Shown in pieces: positions 6,790-16,300 of a stretch of 64,000 nucleotides of DNA. The stretch is from assembly GCA_030427205.1 (NCBI GenBank), contig JAUHXC010000013.1, forward strand, positions 180,620-244,619, given 5' to 3'. Source of the stretch: a bacterium (GTDB taxonomy: Bacteria > Myxococcota_A > Bradymonadia > UBA7976 > UBA1532). The number at the start of each line of letters is the position of its first letter. Position 1 is the first letter of the stretch. A model generated the notes under the pieces. It was not told where the DNA came from and ran no database searches. It saw only the letters and a list, made by a program, of their open reading frames with translations. Made by a program: the position numbers and the translations under genes.

Positions 6790-8939
6790 TCGCCGCCGAC
6801 ACCGCCGCCAGCGCCGCCCGCAGCGCCGACCTCGCCCCGCCGCCGTCCCCGCTCGACGGATGCAGCGTTACGCCCCAGGCCCCGTTCGGCCTGCTGATCG
6901 AAGCCGGCGACGACCGCGACCTGCGCCGCTTCACGCCCGATGTGGTGCATCGGCTCATGCGCCAGCACCGGGTGGTGGCCTTTCGCGGCTTCGACAGCCT
7001 GCTCGGCGACGACTTCCCCCGCTGGTGCACCCGCCTCGGCGAGCTGCTCGACTGGGAGTTCGGCACGGTCAATACGCTGAAGGTCGACCCCGACAAGAAG
7101 AACTACCTCTACACCCAGGCCAAGGTGCCGATGCACTGGGACGGGGCTTTCTTGCACACCCCGCCGCATTACATCTGCTTCCACTGCGACATCGCCGCCG
7201 ACGGCCCGGGCGGCGAGACCACCTTCACCGACACCGTGCGCCTGCTCGAACGGCTCGATCCCGATGTCATCGAGCAGTGGGAAGACATCAACGCCACCTA
7301 CATCACCGAGAAGGTGGTGCACTACGGCGGCGACTTCATGTCGGCCATCCTCGGCGAGCACCCGGTGACCGGCGAGCGCACCCTGCGCTACGCCGAGCCG
7401 GTCGAAGAGATCAACCCGGTGGCGGTCTTCCTGCACGGCCTGCCCGTCGAGAAGCACAAGGCCTTCATCGACGCGATGCAGCAGCGGCTCTACGACCCCG
7501 AGCTGCTCTACGCCCACCGCTGGGTCGCCGGCGACATCGTGCTCGCCGACAACCACGCGCTCCTGCACGGCCGCTTCGCGCTGACCGGCCCCGAGCGCAA
7601 GATCCGCCGGGTCAACGTGATGACCGCCGACTTCGACGCCGACGGCAACTGGGTCCCGCCGGTGGACGGTCAGGTGCCGGGCCTCGAAGGCTACAAGCCG
7701 CCCGAGCTGCCCCCCAAGAAAGAGTGCACCGGCCAGGGCCTGCTCGACTTCAAGCGCAAGTCCGATCCGTCCGCGTTTCCCAATGCCTTCGCCGACTATG
7801 TGAAGAGCTACGGAGACATCTATCACTGGCCCTACGGTGGCTTCCATGTCATCACCCGGGCCGCCGACGCCAAGGCTATTCTGGCCAACAAGAAGTTCAC
7901 CGCCAACCGGGCGACCTTCTTCGTCTCGAAGATGCCCGACGTCGACCTCGACCTCATCGGCGACTTCTTCCAGGTCGTCAGCCGGATGATGGTCATGAGC
8001 GACGGCCCGGTGCATCGCATGCGCCGCCGCTCGGGCATGTATGGCATCAACCGCGAGCTCATCGAACACTTCGTGCCGCGCATCGAAGCCATCTGCGATC
8101 GCTTGCTGCAGCCGCTGCGCGACACCGGCGAGATGGAGTTCGTCAAGGACGTCGCCCGGGTGCTGCCGAGCACCGTGCTCGCCGACCTCTTCGGCATCGA
8201 CGAGGAAGACCGCGAAGAGTTCCGCCGCTGCGCCAACATCATGACCGGCTTCTTCGGCGGGTCGGTGGCCTACACCAACGAGGTCGCCAAAGAGTGCAAC
8301 GACGCGACGCTCATCATCCGCGAGTACTTCCGCAAGGTGCTGCTCGACCGCAAGAAGAACCCGCAGAAGGACTTCCTCAGCGGCATGCTCGAGGCGCAGG
8401 ACCAGTACAACCTCACCGACGACGAGCTCATCAGCCAGGCGGCGATGATGCTGGTGGCCGGCCAGGTCACCACCACCGACCAGATGTGCAACAACCTCTT
8501 CCTGATGCTCGACGACCCCGAGCGCTACCGGCAGCTGGTCGAGGACCCGTCGCTCATCCCCAACGCGCAGGAGGAGTTCAAGCGCTTCGACCCGGCGGTG
8601 ACCTTCCTCTTCCGCGTCGCCAAGGAGCGCATCGTCATCAACGGCCAGCGCATCGACGCCGGCGACACCGTCTTCATGGCGGGGCATTGCCTCAACCGCG
8701 ACCCCGAGCTGTACGCAGACGCCGACGTCATCGACATGCAGCGTCAGGACATCCGCCACTTCGCCTATGGCCAGGGCGCCCACTACTGCATCGGCGCCTA
8801 CCTCGGCCGGCTGATGATCAACGCGATCTTCACCAAGATGGTCGCCGAGTTCCCCAACCTGCACTTCTCCGGGCCCGCGGTGCGCGACCACTACTCGCTG
8901 TCGTTCAGCGGCTTCCTCGACATGCCCCTGGCGGTCTGA
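6786..8939 (+). CDS. Fusion of PvcB-like Fe(II)/2-oxoglutarate dioxygenase and cytochrome P450
   Basis: The protein has 717 residues. ATG 6786 has GAGGAGG about 10 bases upstream and overlaps the previous stop. Residues about 25-285 form a TauD/TfdA-type dioxygenase: the iron ligands are HWD at 117-119 and His261 in NHALLHGR, and the oxoglutarate Arg probably lies in KIRRVNV. Residues about 310-717 form a P450: the I-helix is AGQVTTTD, the ExxR pair is Glu597/Arg600, and the haem loop FAYGQGAHYCIG has Cys668. PvcB enzymes oxidise the PvcA product, often to a vinyl or epoxide isonitrile, and P450s appear in some isonitrile pathways. The fusion implies two consecutive oxidations on one chain. 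The partner reductase is not encoded nearby. No signal peptide is seen, so the protein is cytoplasmic. Confidence 0.85.
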   Translation: MIAADTAASAARSADLAPPPSPLDGCSVTPQAPFGLLIEAGDDRDLRRFTPDVVHRLMRQHRVVAFRGFDSLLGDDFPRWCTRLGELLDWEFGTVNTLKVDPDKKNYLYTQAKVPMHWDGAFLHTPPHYICFHCDIAADGPGGETTFTDTVRLLERLDPDVIEQWEDINATYITEKVVHYGGDFMSAILGEHPVTGERTLRYAEPVEEINPVAVFLHGLPVEKHKAFIDAMQQRLYDPELLYAHRWVAGDIVLADNHALLHGRFALTGPERKIRRVNVMTADFDADGNWVPPVDGQVPGLEGYKPPELPPKKECTGQGLLDFKRKSDPSAFPNAFADYVKSYGDIYHWPYGGFHVITRAADAKAILANKKFTANRATFFVSKMPDVDLDLIGDFFQVVSRMMVMSDGPVHRMRRRSGMYGINRELIEHFVPRIEAICDRLLQPLRDTGEMEFVKDVARVLPSTVLADLFGIDEEDREEFRRCANIMTGFFGGSVAYTNEVAKECNDATLIIREYFRKVLLDRKKNPQKDFLSGMLEAQDQYNLTDDELISQAAMMLVAGQVTTTDQMCNNLFLMLDDPERYRQLVEDPSLIPNAQEEFKRFDPAVTFLFRVAKERIVINGQRIDAGDTVFMAGHCLNRDPELYADADVIDMQRQDIRHFAYGQGAHYCIGAYLGRLMINAIFTKMVAEFPNLHFSGPAVRDHYSLSFSGFLDMPLAV

Positions 8940-8987
8940 CCCGGTCTGACCCGGCCCGACCCGCCCGCTTGCGCGCCGCCGCGGCGC
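8931..8987 (+). repeat. 10-bp imperfect repeats and hairpin closing the cluster
   Basis: GCGGTCTGAC, CCGGTCTGAC and CCGGCCCGAC run in tandem over 8931-8960, starting within the last codons of the dioxygenase-P450 gene. A tight palindrome GCGCCGC-C-GCGGCGC lies at 8973-8987. The latter may act as a transcription end signal, though without a T-run. Confidence 0.4.
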
Positions 8988-9042
8988 GGCCCTATCGTCT
9001 CCCTCGTCCGGCAGTTCCCTCGACTGGCAGCGGAGACCCGCC

Positions 9043-10389
9043 ATGCCCCTCACGATCTTCGCCGTGCTGCTCGCCGCCGCGGTGGGCCTCGCGCTCTTCA
9101 TGCATCACCTCGCCAACGGCGGCGGCATGGAGGCGGTGGGCGTCGAGCCCGGCGGCGGACCGGCCGGCGCCGCGGATCCCGCGCCGCTCTACGACACCGG
9201 CTTCGACTGCGTCATCCCCTGGCGCGACCGCGCCGATCTGAACCGCCACCGCCTGCGCTGGGGCAAAGACGCGTTCGTCTACCAGCACGAAGAGCGCGAC
9301 AACGAGGGGCGGCTGCTCGCGCCGCAGATCACATACACCCGCTACGCCGTCATCGCGCTCGGCGAGCGTCTGCCATCACTGCGCGCCGCGTGCGCCGACG
9401 CCAGCCCCGCGTTCGCGGCGCTGCTGCGCGACATGGCTGCGGTCGATGCCTTCCCCGCGCCGGAGGGGCTGGGCATCGCGTTCATCGAGAATGACATCCC
9501 CCATGGCATCGAGCCCGAGCGGCAGTTTCAGCGGCTGGTCGACGCCGCCTTCGTGCGGCTTGTCGGCGAACCCGACGCCCTCGTCTACCTGCGGCAGACG
9601 GCCCGGCAAGACAGCGACCACGGCGCCGACTGCGCGCGGCTGCTGCTCGAACACTGCCCCGAGCGGGCCGCCGCCGATGGCTTGCCGCAGGCCTGGGCCG
9701 GGCGGACGCGCCACCCCGATACGGCGCTCACCGCGGCGCTGGCGCTGCGCGCAGACGATCCCCGGCCGCTGCTGAGCCTCGCGCTGGGTCATGCCATCGC
9801 CGAGCGCGCCGATGTCATGCAGTCGGCCTGGCGCGCCGTGGCTGATGGCTTGACCACCGACGGTCTGATCGAAGCGCTGAACTCCGCCTCGCCGGATGTC
9901 TTCGCCGACGCCGCCCGGCGGCTGATGGCATCCGGCGTGGATGACATCGAAGAGGCGGTCATCCGCATCGGCCGGGAGCGTGAGAGCCACCGCCGCGAGG
10001 CCGCCGAGTTGTTGGGCCGCTTCCCGTCTTCGGAGACCGATGCGGTGTTGGTGCGCTGGATGGCATCCGCCGTCGTGCTGTGTGCGCCCTTCGCCCGCGC
10101 CCTCAAGGCGCGCGGCAGCACCGCGGCGTCGGCGCTGCTCGTCGAATGGCTGGATTCGAGCGACCCGGTGGACGTGGACGCCGCGCTGACCTGGCTCGGC
10201 GATCTGGGCGCGGCCGAAGCGGTGGGGCCGCTGCGCGTCTTCGCCGATCGCTGGCGTGTCGGTGGTGAGCAGAAGACCCGCGCCGAGGCCGCCATCGCCG
10301 GCATCCTCGCGCGCACGGGCGCCGCGGATGGGGCGCTGACCTTCGTCGAGACCGTCGACGGCGGGCTGAGCGTAGCCGACGAGGGCTGA
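9043..10389 (+). CDS. Membrane-anchored HEAT-repeat-like protein
   Basis: The protein has 448 residues. A single N-terminal hydrophobic helix (residues 3-22) is followed by a large soluble part. The second half consists of paired Ala/Leu-rich helices of about 30 residues, for example LIEALNSASPDVFADAARRL, AVIRIGRERESHRREAAELL, and ALLVEWLDSSDPVDVDAALT. This is the pattern of HEAT/armadillo repeats, which bind proteins. Two more large HEAT-like membrane proteins occur at 33397-35598 and 40487-41833, suggesting a lineage-specific theme. It is separated from the isonitrile cluster by 103 bases and a hairpin, so it is probably not part of that pathway. Specific function unknown. Confidence 0.6.
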   Translation: MPLTIFAVLLAAAVGLALFMHHLANGGGMEAVGVEPGGGPAGAADPAPLYDTGFDCVIPWRDRADLNRHRLRWGKDAFVYQHEERDNEGRLLAPQITYTRYAVIALGERLPSLRAACADASPAFAALLRDMAAVDAFPAPEGLGIAFIENDIPHGIEPERQFQRLVDAAFVRLVGEPDALVYLRQTARQDSDHGADCARLLLEHCPERAAADGLPQAWAGRTRHPDTALTAALALRADDPRPLLSLALGHAIAERADVMQSAWRAVADGLTTDGLIEALNSASPDVFADAARRLMASGVDDIEEAVIRIGRERESHRREAAELLGRFPSSETDAVLVRWMASAVVLCAPFARALKARGSTAASALLVEWLDSSDPVDVDAALTWLGDLGAAEAVGPLRVFADRWRVGGEQKTRAEAAIAGILARTGAADGALTFVETVDGGLSVADEG

Positions 10390-10730
10390 CGCGCCGACTG
10401 GCTGCGGCGTGAGGTGTGGGCAACGCGGCGGCGGTCCGCCCGCCGTCGGGTGCACCGGCGCCCTGCTTCGGCTCGGGCGGCGCGCGGGTGGAGGGATCGA
10501 CTCGGGGCAGGGGTGGTGGGCGGCATGTGCTTCGGCAGGGGCCGGCAGACGGGCGCCGATGCACCCGCCGTCGGTCGGCCCGCGGGAGGTGTCGGGGGGT
10601 AGGGGGACGCGGGGTTCGCGGATGAGGTGCGGTCGGGGGACGTGGGCGACAGGGTTGACGGTGGTGCGCCACGGTCTCATTGTCGGGGTGAGACACTGAC
10701 CCATGGCGCGGGGCGACCGCGAGGCAACCC
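10390..10730. other. 341-bp gap without a convincing gene
   Basis: Open frames here have poor initiation and Arg/Gly-rich compositions typical of chance in high-GC DNA. A TTGACG hexamer near 10653 and the near-palindrome GTGGTGCGCCACGG just after it lie about 60-80 bases before the next start, so the region may hold the promoter of the downstream gene. Nothing else is recognised. Confidence 0.45.
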
Positions 10731-11606
10731 ATGAACATGACCCACCTCGACGCCAATACCATCTACCTGATCCTGCTCGACCTCATCAGCGAGACCAAGC
10801 GGGCGCTGATCGAACAGACCGACAGCGGGCCGCGGGCGCTGCCGCACCTCGAAGCCGCCGCGCTGCGCTTCTCGGTCATCGTGCAGGGCGGCAAGCCCTT
10901 CGCCGCCGAGCTGGCCGGCGCCGACAAGGTGCACGATGTGGGCGCCGTCGCGCTGGAGCTGATCTGCGACCTGCATACGCTGCTGGCGACGTTGCCGCAG
11001 TATGCGCACCTCGGACCGCCCGCGGCGCAGGTGCGGTCGGCGCTCACCATCGGCCGTCGGCACGCGCGGGCGAGCTATGTCAACGAGGCGGCCGAGGCGG
11101 CGCGCAACCGCGTCGCGTTGCCCGACGTGGCCGACATCCTGCGCGAGATGCCCGTCACCCGGGGCGTCAGCGCGCTCGACATCGCGGAGATGTACGTGCG
11201 CGGCGGCGAAGAGCTGCGCGGCTTCCTCATGAAGCGGGCCGAGGCCGACGCCGAGGCGGCCGCCGCCCGCGCCGGCGGGGTCGGCAGCGCGCTGCAGGAG
11301 GCCCGTCAGCTCATCATCCGGTTGCGGGCCATGATCGAGAACGAGGTGAGCTTCCGCGACGACCTCGACGACGACCTGCCGCTGCGCATCTTCTCGCTGC
11401 TCGACGGGCGGCTGGCGGCGGCGGCGGCGCGCACCCGGCGCAACGCGGGCGGCGCGGCGGGTGAGGGGGCGGTCGCCGACGACGAGGGTGTCGGCCAGGA
11501 CGCCAGCGCGGCGATCGAATCGCTGATCGACGGCGGCGCGCGGGTCGGCGCCGCGGCGGGCGAGGTCCCGCAGGCTCAGCCGGCCGCCGGGCCTGATGAG
11601 GGATGA
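10731..11606 (+). CDS. Hypothetical helical protein
   Basis: The protein has 291 residues. ATG 10731 has GAGG 6 bases upstream. There is no signal peptide or membrane helix. Residues 1-90 have a mixed pattern with a helix-rich start (YLILLDLISETKRALIEQ). Residues 150-245 contain long Ala/Glu/Arg helices that may form a coiled coil. The last 50 residues are Ala/Gly/Asp-rich and probably disordered. I do not recognise the family. Codon usage (strong third-position GC) supports a real gene. Confidence 0.55.
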   Translation: MNMTHLDANTIYLILLDLISETKRALIEQTDSGPRALPHLEAAALRFSVIVQGGKPFAAELAGADKVHDVGAVALELICDLHTLLATLPQYAHLGPPAAQVRSALTIGRRHARASYVNEAAEAARNRVALPDVADILREMPVTRGVSALDIAEMYVRGGEELRGFLMKRAEADAEAAAARAGGVGSALQEARQLIIRLRAMIENEVSFRDDLDDDLPLRIFSLLDGRLAAAAARTRRNAGGAAGEGAVADDEGVGQDASAAIESLIDGGARVGAAAGEVPQAQPAAGPDEG

Positions 11607-12067
11607 GGCGGTGCACCTTCGGGCGCGGGGCGGCTCGTCGAGCAGCCACGCCGCGTATCTTCGCCGGCCAGCGGGCGGGTCGATCCATCGTCCAGCGTTG
11701 TTTGCCATGGCCCGCGGGCCGTTCGATGCGCGCCGCGGCACGGATTTGCGGGGCGGGTGGCGCCCGAGTCCGGTGGCCGAGCACGGGGGTTGGGGCCGGT
11801 GAGCGGGCGGGTCCGTGGGTCGCGGGGTGAGGTGCGCGGGTCATGGCCTGACGAACGGTGCCGTGGAACGGTTCGGCGGGCGAGGTCGCTTCGGATCCCG
11901 TGGTCGGGCTGCCGTTCGAGAGCCGCCGCGGCGCCCCGAGCCCGTGCTCGGGCATGGATCGGAGGGGCGCTGGCGCGGCCGGATCCGTGGTCGATGAGGA
12001 GATCGCCGGGCGAGGGGCGCGCCGACGGTGACGTCGATCGGTCACGCCCGAGCCCTTCGCCGATCGT
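11607..12067. other. 461-bp non-coding or decayed region
   Basis: No frame on either strand gives a plausible protein here; all are Arg/Pro/Gly-rich and interrupted. The region precedes a fragment that starts in the middle of a GNAT domain, so part of it may be the decayed 5' end of that gene. Third-position GC bias is lost across the stretch. Confidence 0.45.
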
Positions 12068-12334
12068 ATGTGGAACCTGTACTTCATCGCGGTGGATCCG
12101 GTGGTGCAGGGGCAGGGGATCGGGCGCGGGCTCATGCGCCACGTCGAAGACACCCTGCGCGGCCTGGGCCCGACGGTGGCCCGCACGCTCGTCGTCGAGA
12201 CCTCGTCCACCGCGCAGTACGCCGGTACGCGGGCGTTCTATCGGCGCATCGGCTACGACGAGGAGGCGCGCATCCGCCAGTTCTACGGGCCGGAGGACGA
12301 CAAGGCGGTCTTCTGGAGATCGCTGGTGGCCTGA
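12032..12334 (+). pseudogene. 5'-truncated GNAT-family N-acetyltransferase
   Basis: The longest ATG-started product (12068) has only 88 residues, against about 150-180 for complete GNAT enzymes. It contains the acetyl-CoA pyrophosphate-binding motif VVQGQGIGRGLM, the beta-strand RTLVVETSS, and RAFYRRIGYDEEARI of the C-terminal half. The open frame runs upstream only to a stop at 12029-12031. The codons between 12035 and 12067 (VTPEPFADR) still read like GNAT sequence, so the N-terminal half seems to have been lost by frameshift or deletion. A short expressed remnant is possible, but the substrate-binding half is missing, so activity is unlikely. Confidence 0.6.
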
Positions 12335-12397
12335 TCGCTGGCGATCTGCGACAGGGGGTGTCACTCTCCGGGGCGCTGACGCATTGGAGGGCGCGCG

Positions 12398-13045
12398 ATG
12401 GACGGCAGGTTGGCGGTCGACGGGGTTTCGAAGGCGGTGGTGGCGCTGCTCGGGCTGCTGATCATCGTCGATCTGCTGGCCATCGGCAGCAGCGTCATGC
12501 AACTCGAGCTGCTCGACAGCTTCGCCGCGGGCAACTACGACGAGGCGGCGGCCAACGCCAACGACGAGCGCCAGAGCACGATCGGCTATGGCTACCTGGC
12601 GATCTTCATCGGCACCGCCATCACGTGGATGGTCTGGTTCAGCCGGGCCTATCGCAACGTCGACGTCTTCGGCGGGGTGCGCTCGCGGGAGACGAAGTGG
12701 GCGGTGTGGGGCTATATCATCCCGATCATCAGCCTGTACGTGCCGTATCAGATGATGAAGGAGGCCTTCGTCGCCAGCGCGCCGGGGCCCGATGACAAGA
12801 CGGGCCTCGTCGGCGGCTGGTGGGCGCTGTTCATCTTCAGCGGCATCATGGGGCAGGTCAGCCTGCGCATGTTCAACAACGCCGACGACATCCCCTCGCT
12901 GGTCACCGCGACCCAGGTCTCGATCGCCGAGAGCGCGCTGGACATCCCGTCGGCCATCCTGGCGATCGTGGTGGTGCGCCAGCTGACCCGCTGGCAGATG
13001 CAGCGCGGGCCGGGCAACGTCCAGCTGGCCAAGGTCTTCGACTGA
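12398..13045 (+). CDS. DUF4328-type integral membrane protein
   Basis: The protein has 215 residues. ATG 12398 has GGAGG 7 bases upstream. Four hydrophobic segments are visible (about 12-32, 63-84, 103-121 and 138-156, with another weak one near 180). The stretch TKWAVWGYIIPIISLYVPYQ followed by MMKEAF matches the conserved core of DUF4328 membrane proteins, which have no defined function. The N-terminus has no cleavable signal. It follows the GNAT remnant on the same strand, and the pair need not be functionally linked. Confidence 0.65.
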   Translation: MDGRLAVDGVSKAVVALLGLLIIVDLLAIGSSVMQLELLDSFAAGNYDEAAANANDERQSTIGYGYLAIFIGTAITWMVWFSRAYRNVDVFGGVRSRETKWAVWGYIIPIISLYVPYQMMKEAFVASAPGPDDKTGLVGGWWALFIFSGIMGQVSLRMFNNADDIPSLVTATQVSIAESALDIPSAILAIVVVRQLTRWQMQRGPGNVQLAKVFD

Positions 13046-13138
13046 TGCATGGGCGCCCGCGGCGGCCTTCGTGCCCGCGGCGCCGATGCCGTCGTTCTCG
13101 ATGCTCGGCGACGCTGAGCATGTGGGCGGACCGCTGAC

Positions 13139-13177
13139 TGTACAGGTTTCCGTCACCCCCTGACGGAAACCTGTACA
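13139..13177. repeat. Perfect 17-bp inverted repeat with CCCCC loop
   Basis: TGTACAGGTTTCCGTCA (13139-13155) is the exact reverse complement of TGACGGAAACCTGTACA (13161-13177), separated by CCCCC. It lies 94 bases after the DUF4328 stop and 135 bases before the next start. No T-run follows, so it may be a terminator without a tail, an RNA-processing hairpin, a protein-binding site, or the footprint of a small mobile element. Confidence 0.85.
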
Positions 13178-13311
13178 CCCGACGCCGGCCGGTTCGCTGT
13201 ACCCCCGCCCACGTCCGTCGTCGATGGATGGCACATGGCTTGCTCAGCGTCGCTGTGCGCCTTCGAGGCGCACCATCGCGTTGCAGTGCATCTGTTGTCG
13301 AAGGGGGATAC

Positions 13312-16300
13312 ATGAGTACCTGGGGTGAGCTCGATGGGGCATGGGATACGCTGAGCGCCGTGGCGAAAGCCGCCGGTCCCTGGGCCGGCGAGCTGCGCAG
13401 CGGCGCCGAGGTCGAACAGAAGGTCGTGGAGTGGACCACCGGCTGGAAGACCGTCGGTGCCACCGCGAGCGTACGCGGTCGGTCGCTGAAGCTGCGGCTC
13501 TACTTTCGACTGAGCGATAAGAAGGCGGTGCTGCGGATCGATCTCGCTGGTCAGGTCAAGCCCAGCGATCTCTTCGATGGCTTGCGGTGGGGGGGCGGCT
13601 CGGCAGCGGGCGCGCTCGATTTCGTCGCCCTGCAAGAGCCGACCCTGTATCTCTCGAACTATGACTCCGAGGGTGCGATCTTCAACCCGGTGGATGCCAC
13701 CGATACGGACCCGAACGCCAACCCGGTCGTGCCTGGGGTGACCCTGGTGGGCCGGATCGAGGAGGGGCAGGCCCTCAGCGGAGGGCAGGGCGCCTTGCTC
13801 CGGCCGCTGCAGTGGGCGATCGACGAGACCCACGCGCTGCCGGCGAAGGTGATGGTCTCGGTGGGGTCGAGCGCGATGAGCGCGACGTTCGCGCCCACCC
13901 GCGACTGGACGCCGCTGCCCGCCGACCGGTTCGCGGATCGGTTCTCGGTGCGGCTCTTCGATCGGTCCATCGGCGTCAGCCTCGACCGTGAGAGCGGCGA
14001 ATCCAGCGCCGGCGAGGGTGAGGTCGAGGCCCGTGAGGCGCCGTCGACGGTCGATTCGAGCGGTGAGACACAGCCGGCGAAGACCGGTCAGCTCAACTTG
14101 GAGAGCGCCGTCGACGTCATGATCGATCTCTCGTTCGGTGCGGGCTTTCCCAAGAAGGATACGGCGCCCATGACCCTCGGGGTCGAGCTGGCCGACAAGC
14201 CCGGCGGCGTCGAGGCCGAGGGCTGGATGCGGCTGCGGCCCGATCCGAAGACCGGCTGGCAGACGCCGTTCGGCATCCCGGGGCTGACGGTGCGCGCGCT
14301 GTACGCGCGCATGAACCTGATCGACGAGACCCTCGATGCGTTCCGCGGCGACGCGGCGTGGGGTCGCCTGGACTTCGACGTGGCCATGGCGCTCGACCCA
14401 CAGGGCAAGGTCGGGCTCTTCGCGCTGCGCAACGCGAAAGACATCTCGCTCTTCGGCTTGCTCGGCGAGCTGCTGGGGCTCGATGGCCTGCCCGACGGGC
14501 CGGTCTTGAGGGGTCGGGGGCCGGAGAGCGAGGGTGAGATCGACCTCGCCGACTATACGGTGTACGTCAGCAGCGGTGAGCAGGAGGTCGACGGTACGAC
14601 CTGGCCGCAGGGCATGTCGCTCGACGGTCGGGTCGACTTCTGGGGCGTGAAGGCCGACATCGACGTGCAGGCGAGCTGGACCGACGATGAGGTCACGCTG
14701 AGCGGGCATGGGCTGTCGCTGAACTTCGGCGGAGCGGGGTGCGCGCTCGAGATCGGTCGTGGCGATCGCCCCCTGTGCGTGACCGTCACCCGCAGCCGCG
14801 CGGTCCGGGTCGCGGTCGACTATCGCCTGGCGCTGGGTCCGGTGCACTTCGACGGCGCGGCGGTCCTGGACACCCGGGGGTGGCGCATCGACGGGCCGCT
14901 CAAGCCGATCTCGCACCAGAAGATCGACGTGGGCCTGACCCGGGTGGGACCCTCCCGCAAGAACAAAAAGGGGCTGCGGGTCGAGGCGTACGTCTCGTAC
15001 GCGTGGACGATCGGGGTGAAGTTCGATCTGCCCCGCTGGTTGAAGCCGCTCGATCAGGCCGAGCTCGATGTCAGCGGTGAGCTGCACTTCGCCGTCGAGA
15101 TCGGTGAGTCCGCCGTCGAGGTCGAGCTGAGAAGCATCGTCGGCGAGCTGCCGCAGCTCGGCGTATCGAAGACCTTCGGTGTATCTGGCGTGACGCTCGA
15201 CCTCGACAACCTGGACGGGGCGCAATCGGTCATCAAGAACGCCGTCGAAGACTGGGCCCGGGGGTACCTGCCCGACCCGAGCAATCCCAAGCTGTCCGAC
15301 CTGGGCCGGCTGCTGCGGGGCGTCTGGGGGATCGGCGCCCAAGGCCTGAGCCAGCTGCTCGCCGCCGGCGCGGCGATCCCCGGCGTCGGCGACGCCGAGG
15401 AGGGGCTCGGCGAGCTGCTCGGCCCGGTGGCCGACGCATTCGACATACCTGGCCTCGTGCACGGCGCGGCGAGTTGGGCCGCAGGTCGGGGCTTGCCGCT
15501 GAGCTCGGGCACGGGCGGTTGGTTGTTGGGGTCGGGCGCGCGCTACCTGCCCGATGTCCTGGGCCACCTGCCGGACTTGCCCGGGGTGGATCCCGGCGGC
15601 TGGGTGCCGAATGTGCCCGACGTCCCATCATGGGTCTCGTGGGGCAAGGTCGGCTTGCTTCGATCGACCGCGCTCGGGGGTGGGTCTGCGGTGAAGGTAT
15701 GGTGGAAGCCCAAGTTGCCGAAGCACAAGCCCCATCTCCCCAAGTGGCCGAAGCACAGGCCCCATCTGCCGGATCATGTGCCCGGACCCGGTGATATACC
15801 CCACGGCAGGCCCAAGCATCGGGGCGGGCAGCAACCCACGCCGATGACGGCGTTGGCGGCCGGCGGCGTGCTGTTCACCCAGCAGAAGAAGTTCGGTGGC
15901 GAAGCCCTCGTCTTGCCGCCCGGGCGCTATCCGAAGATGCCCGGTGCCTTCGCGCCACAGAAGGGGACGGGGAACGGCGCCAACGCGCTCGTGGTGCCGC
16001 CGGGCATGTTCTTGAACGTCTGGCGGACCACAGACTTCGGCGACGGTCGCGACCCCGACCAGAGCTTCGGTGGGGGCGAAGTCGTCCCATCCCTCGGGGA
16101 CTTGACCGACAAGATCGCGAGCGCCGAGGTCGGGTACCTGGACCACGTCACGTTCTTCCGGGCCGCGACCCTCCTCAGCGGCAGCACCAGCGGGCCCTTT
16201 GGCCTCTCGATAGGCTCCGCGTCGAGCGCGCCGGCGGGGCGGGGGCCCGTGGGGGCGGTCAAAGCGCCCTGGCTCGTCGCGACAGACGTCGAGGCTTCGA

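Noticed and set aside
4570..9101. Long antisense frames through the isonitrile cluster
   Set aside because: Arg/Ala/Gly/His-rich products without motifs. The sense genes have full catalytic motifs and ribosome-binding sites.
11314..13234. Antisense open frames across 11314-13234
   Set aside because: They overlap good sense genes (hypothetical, DUF4328) and are Arg/Pro-rich without motifs.
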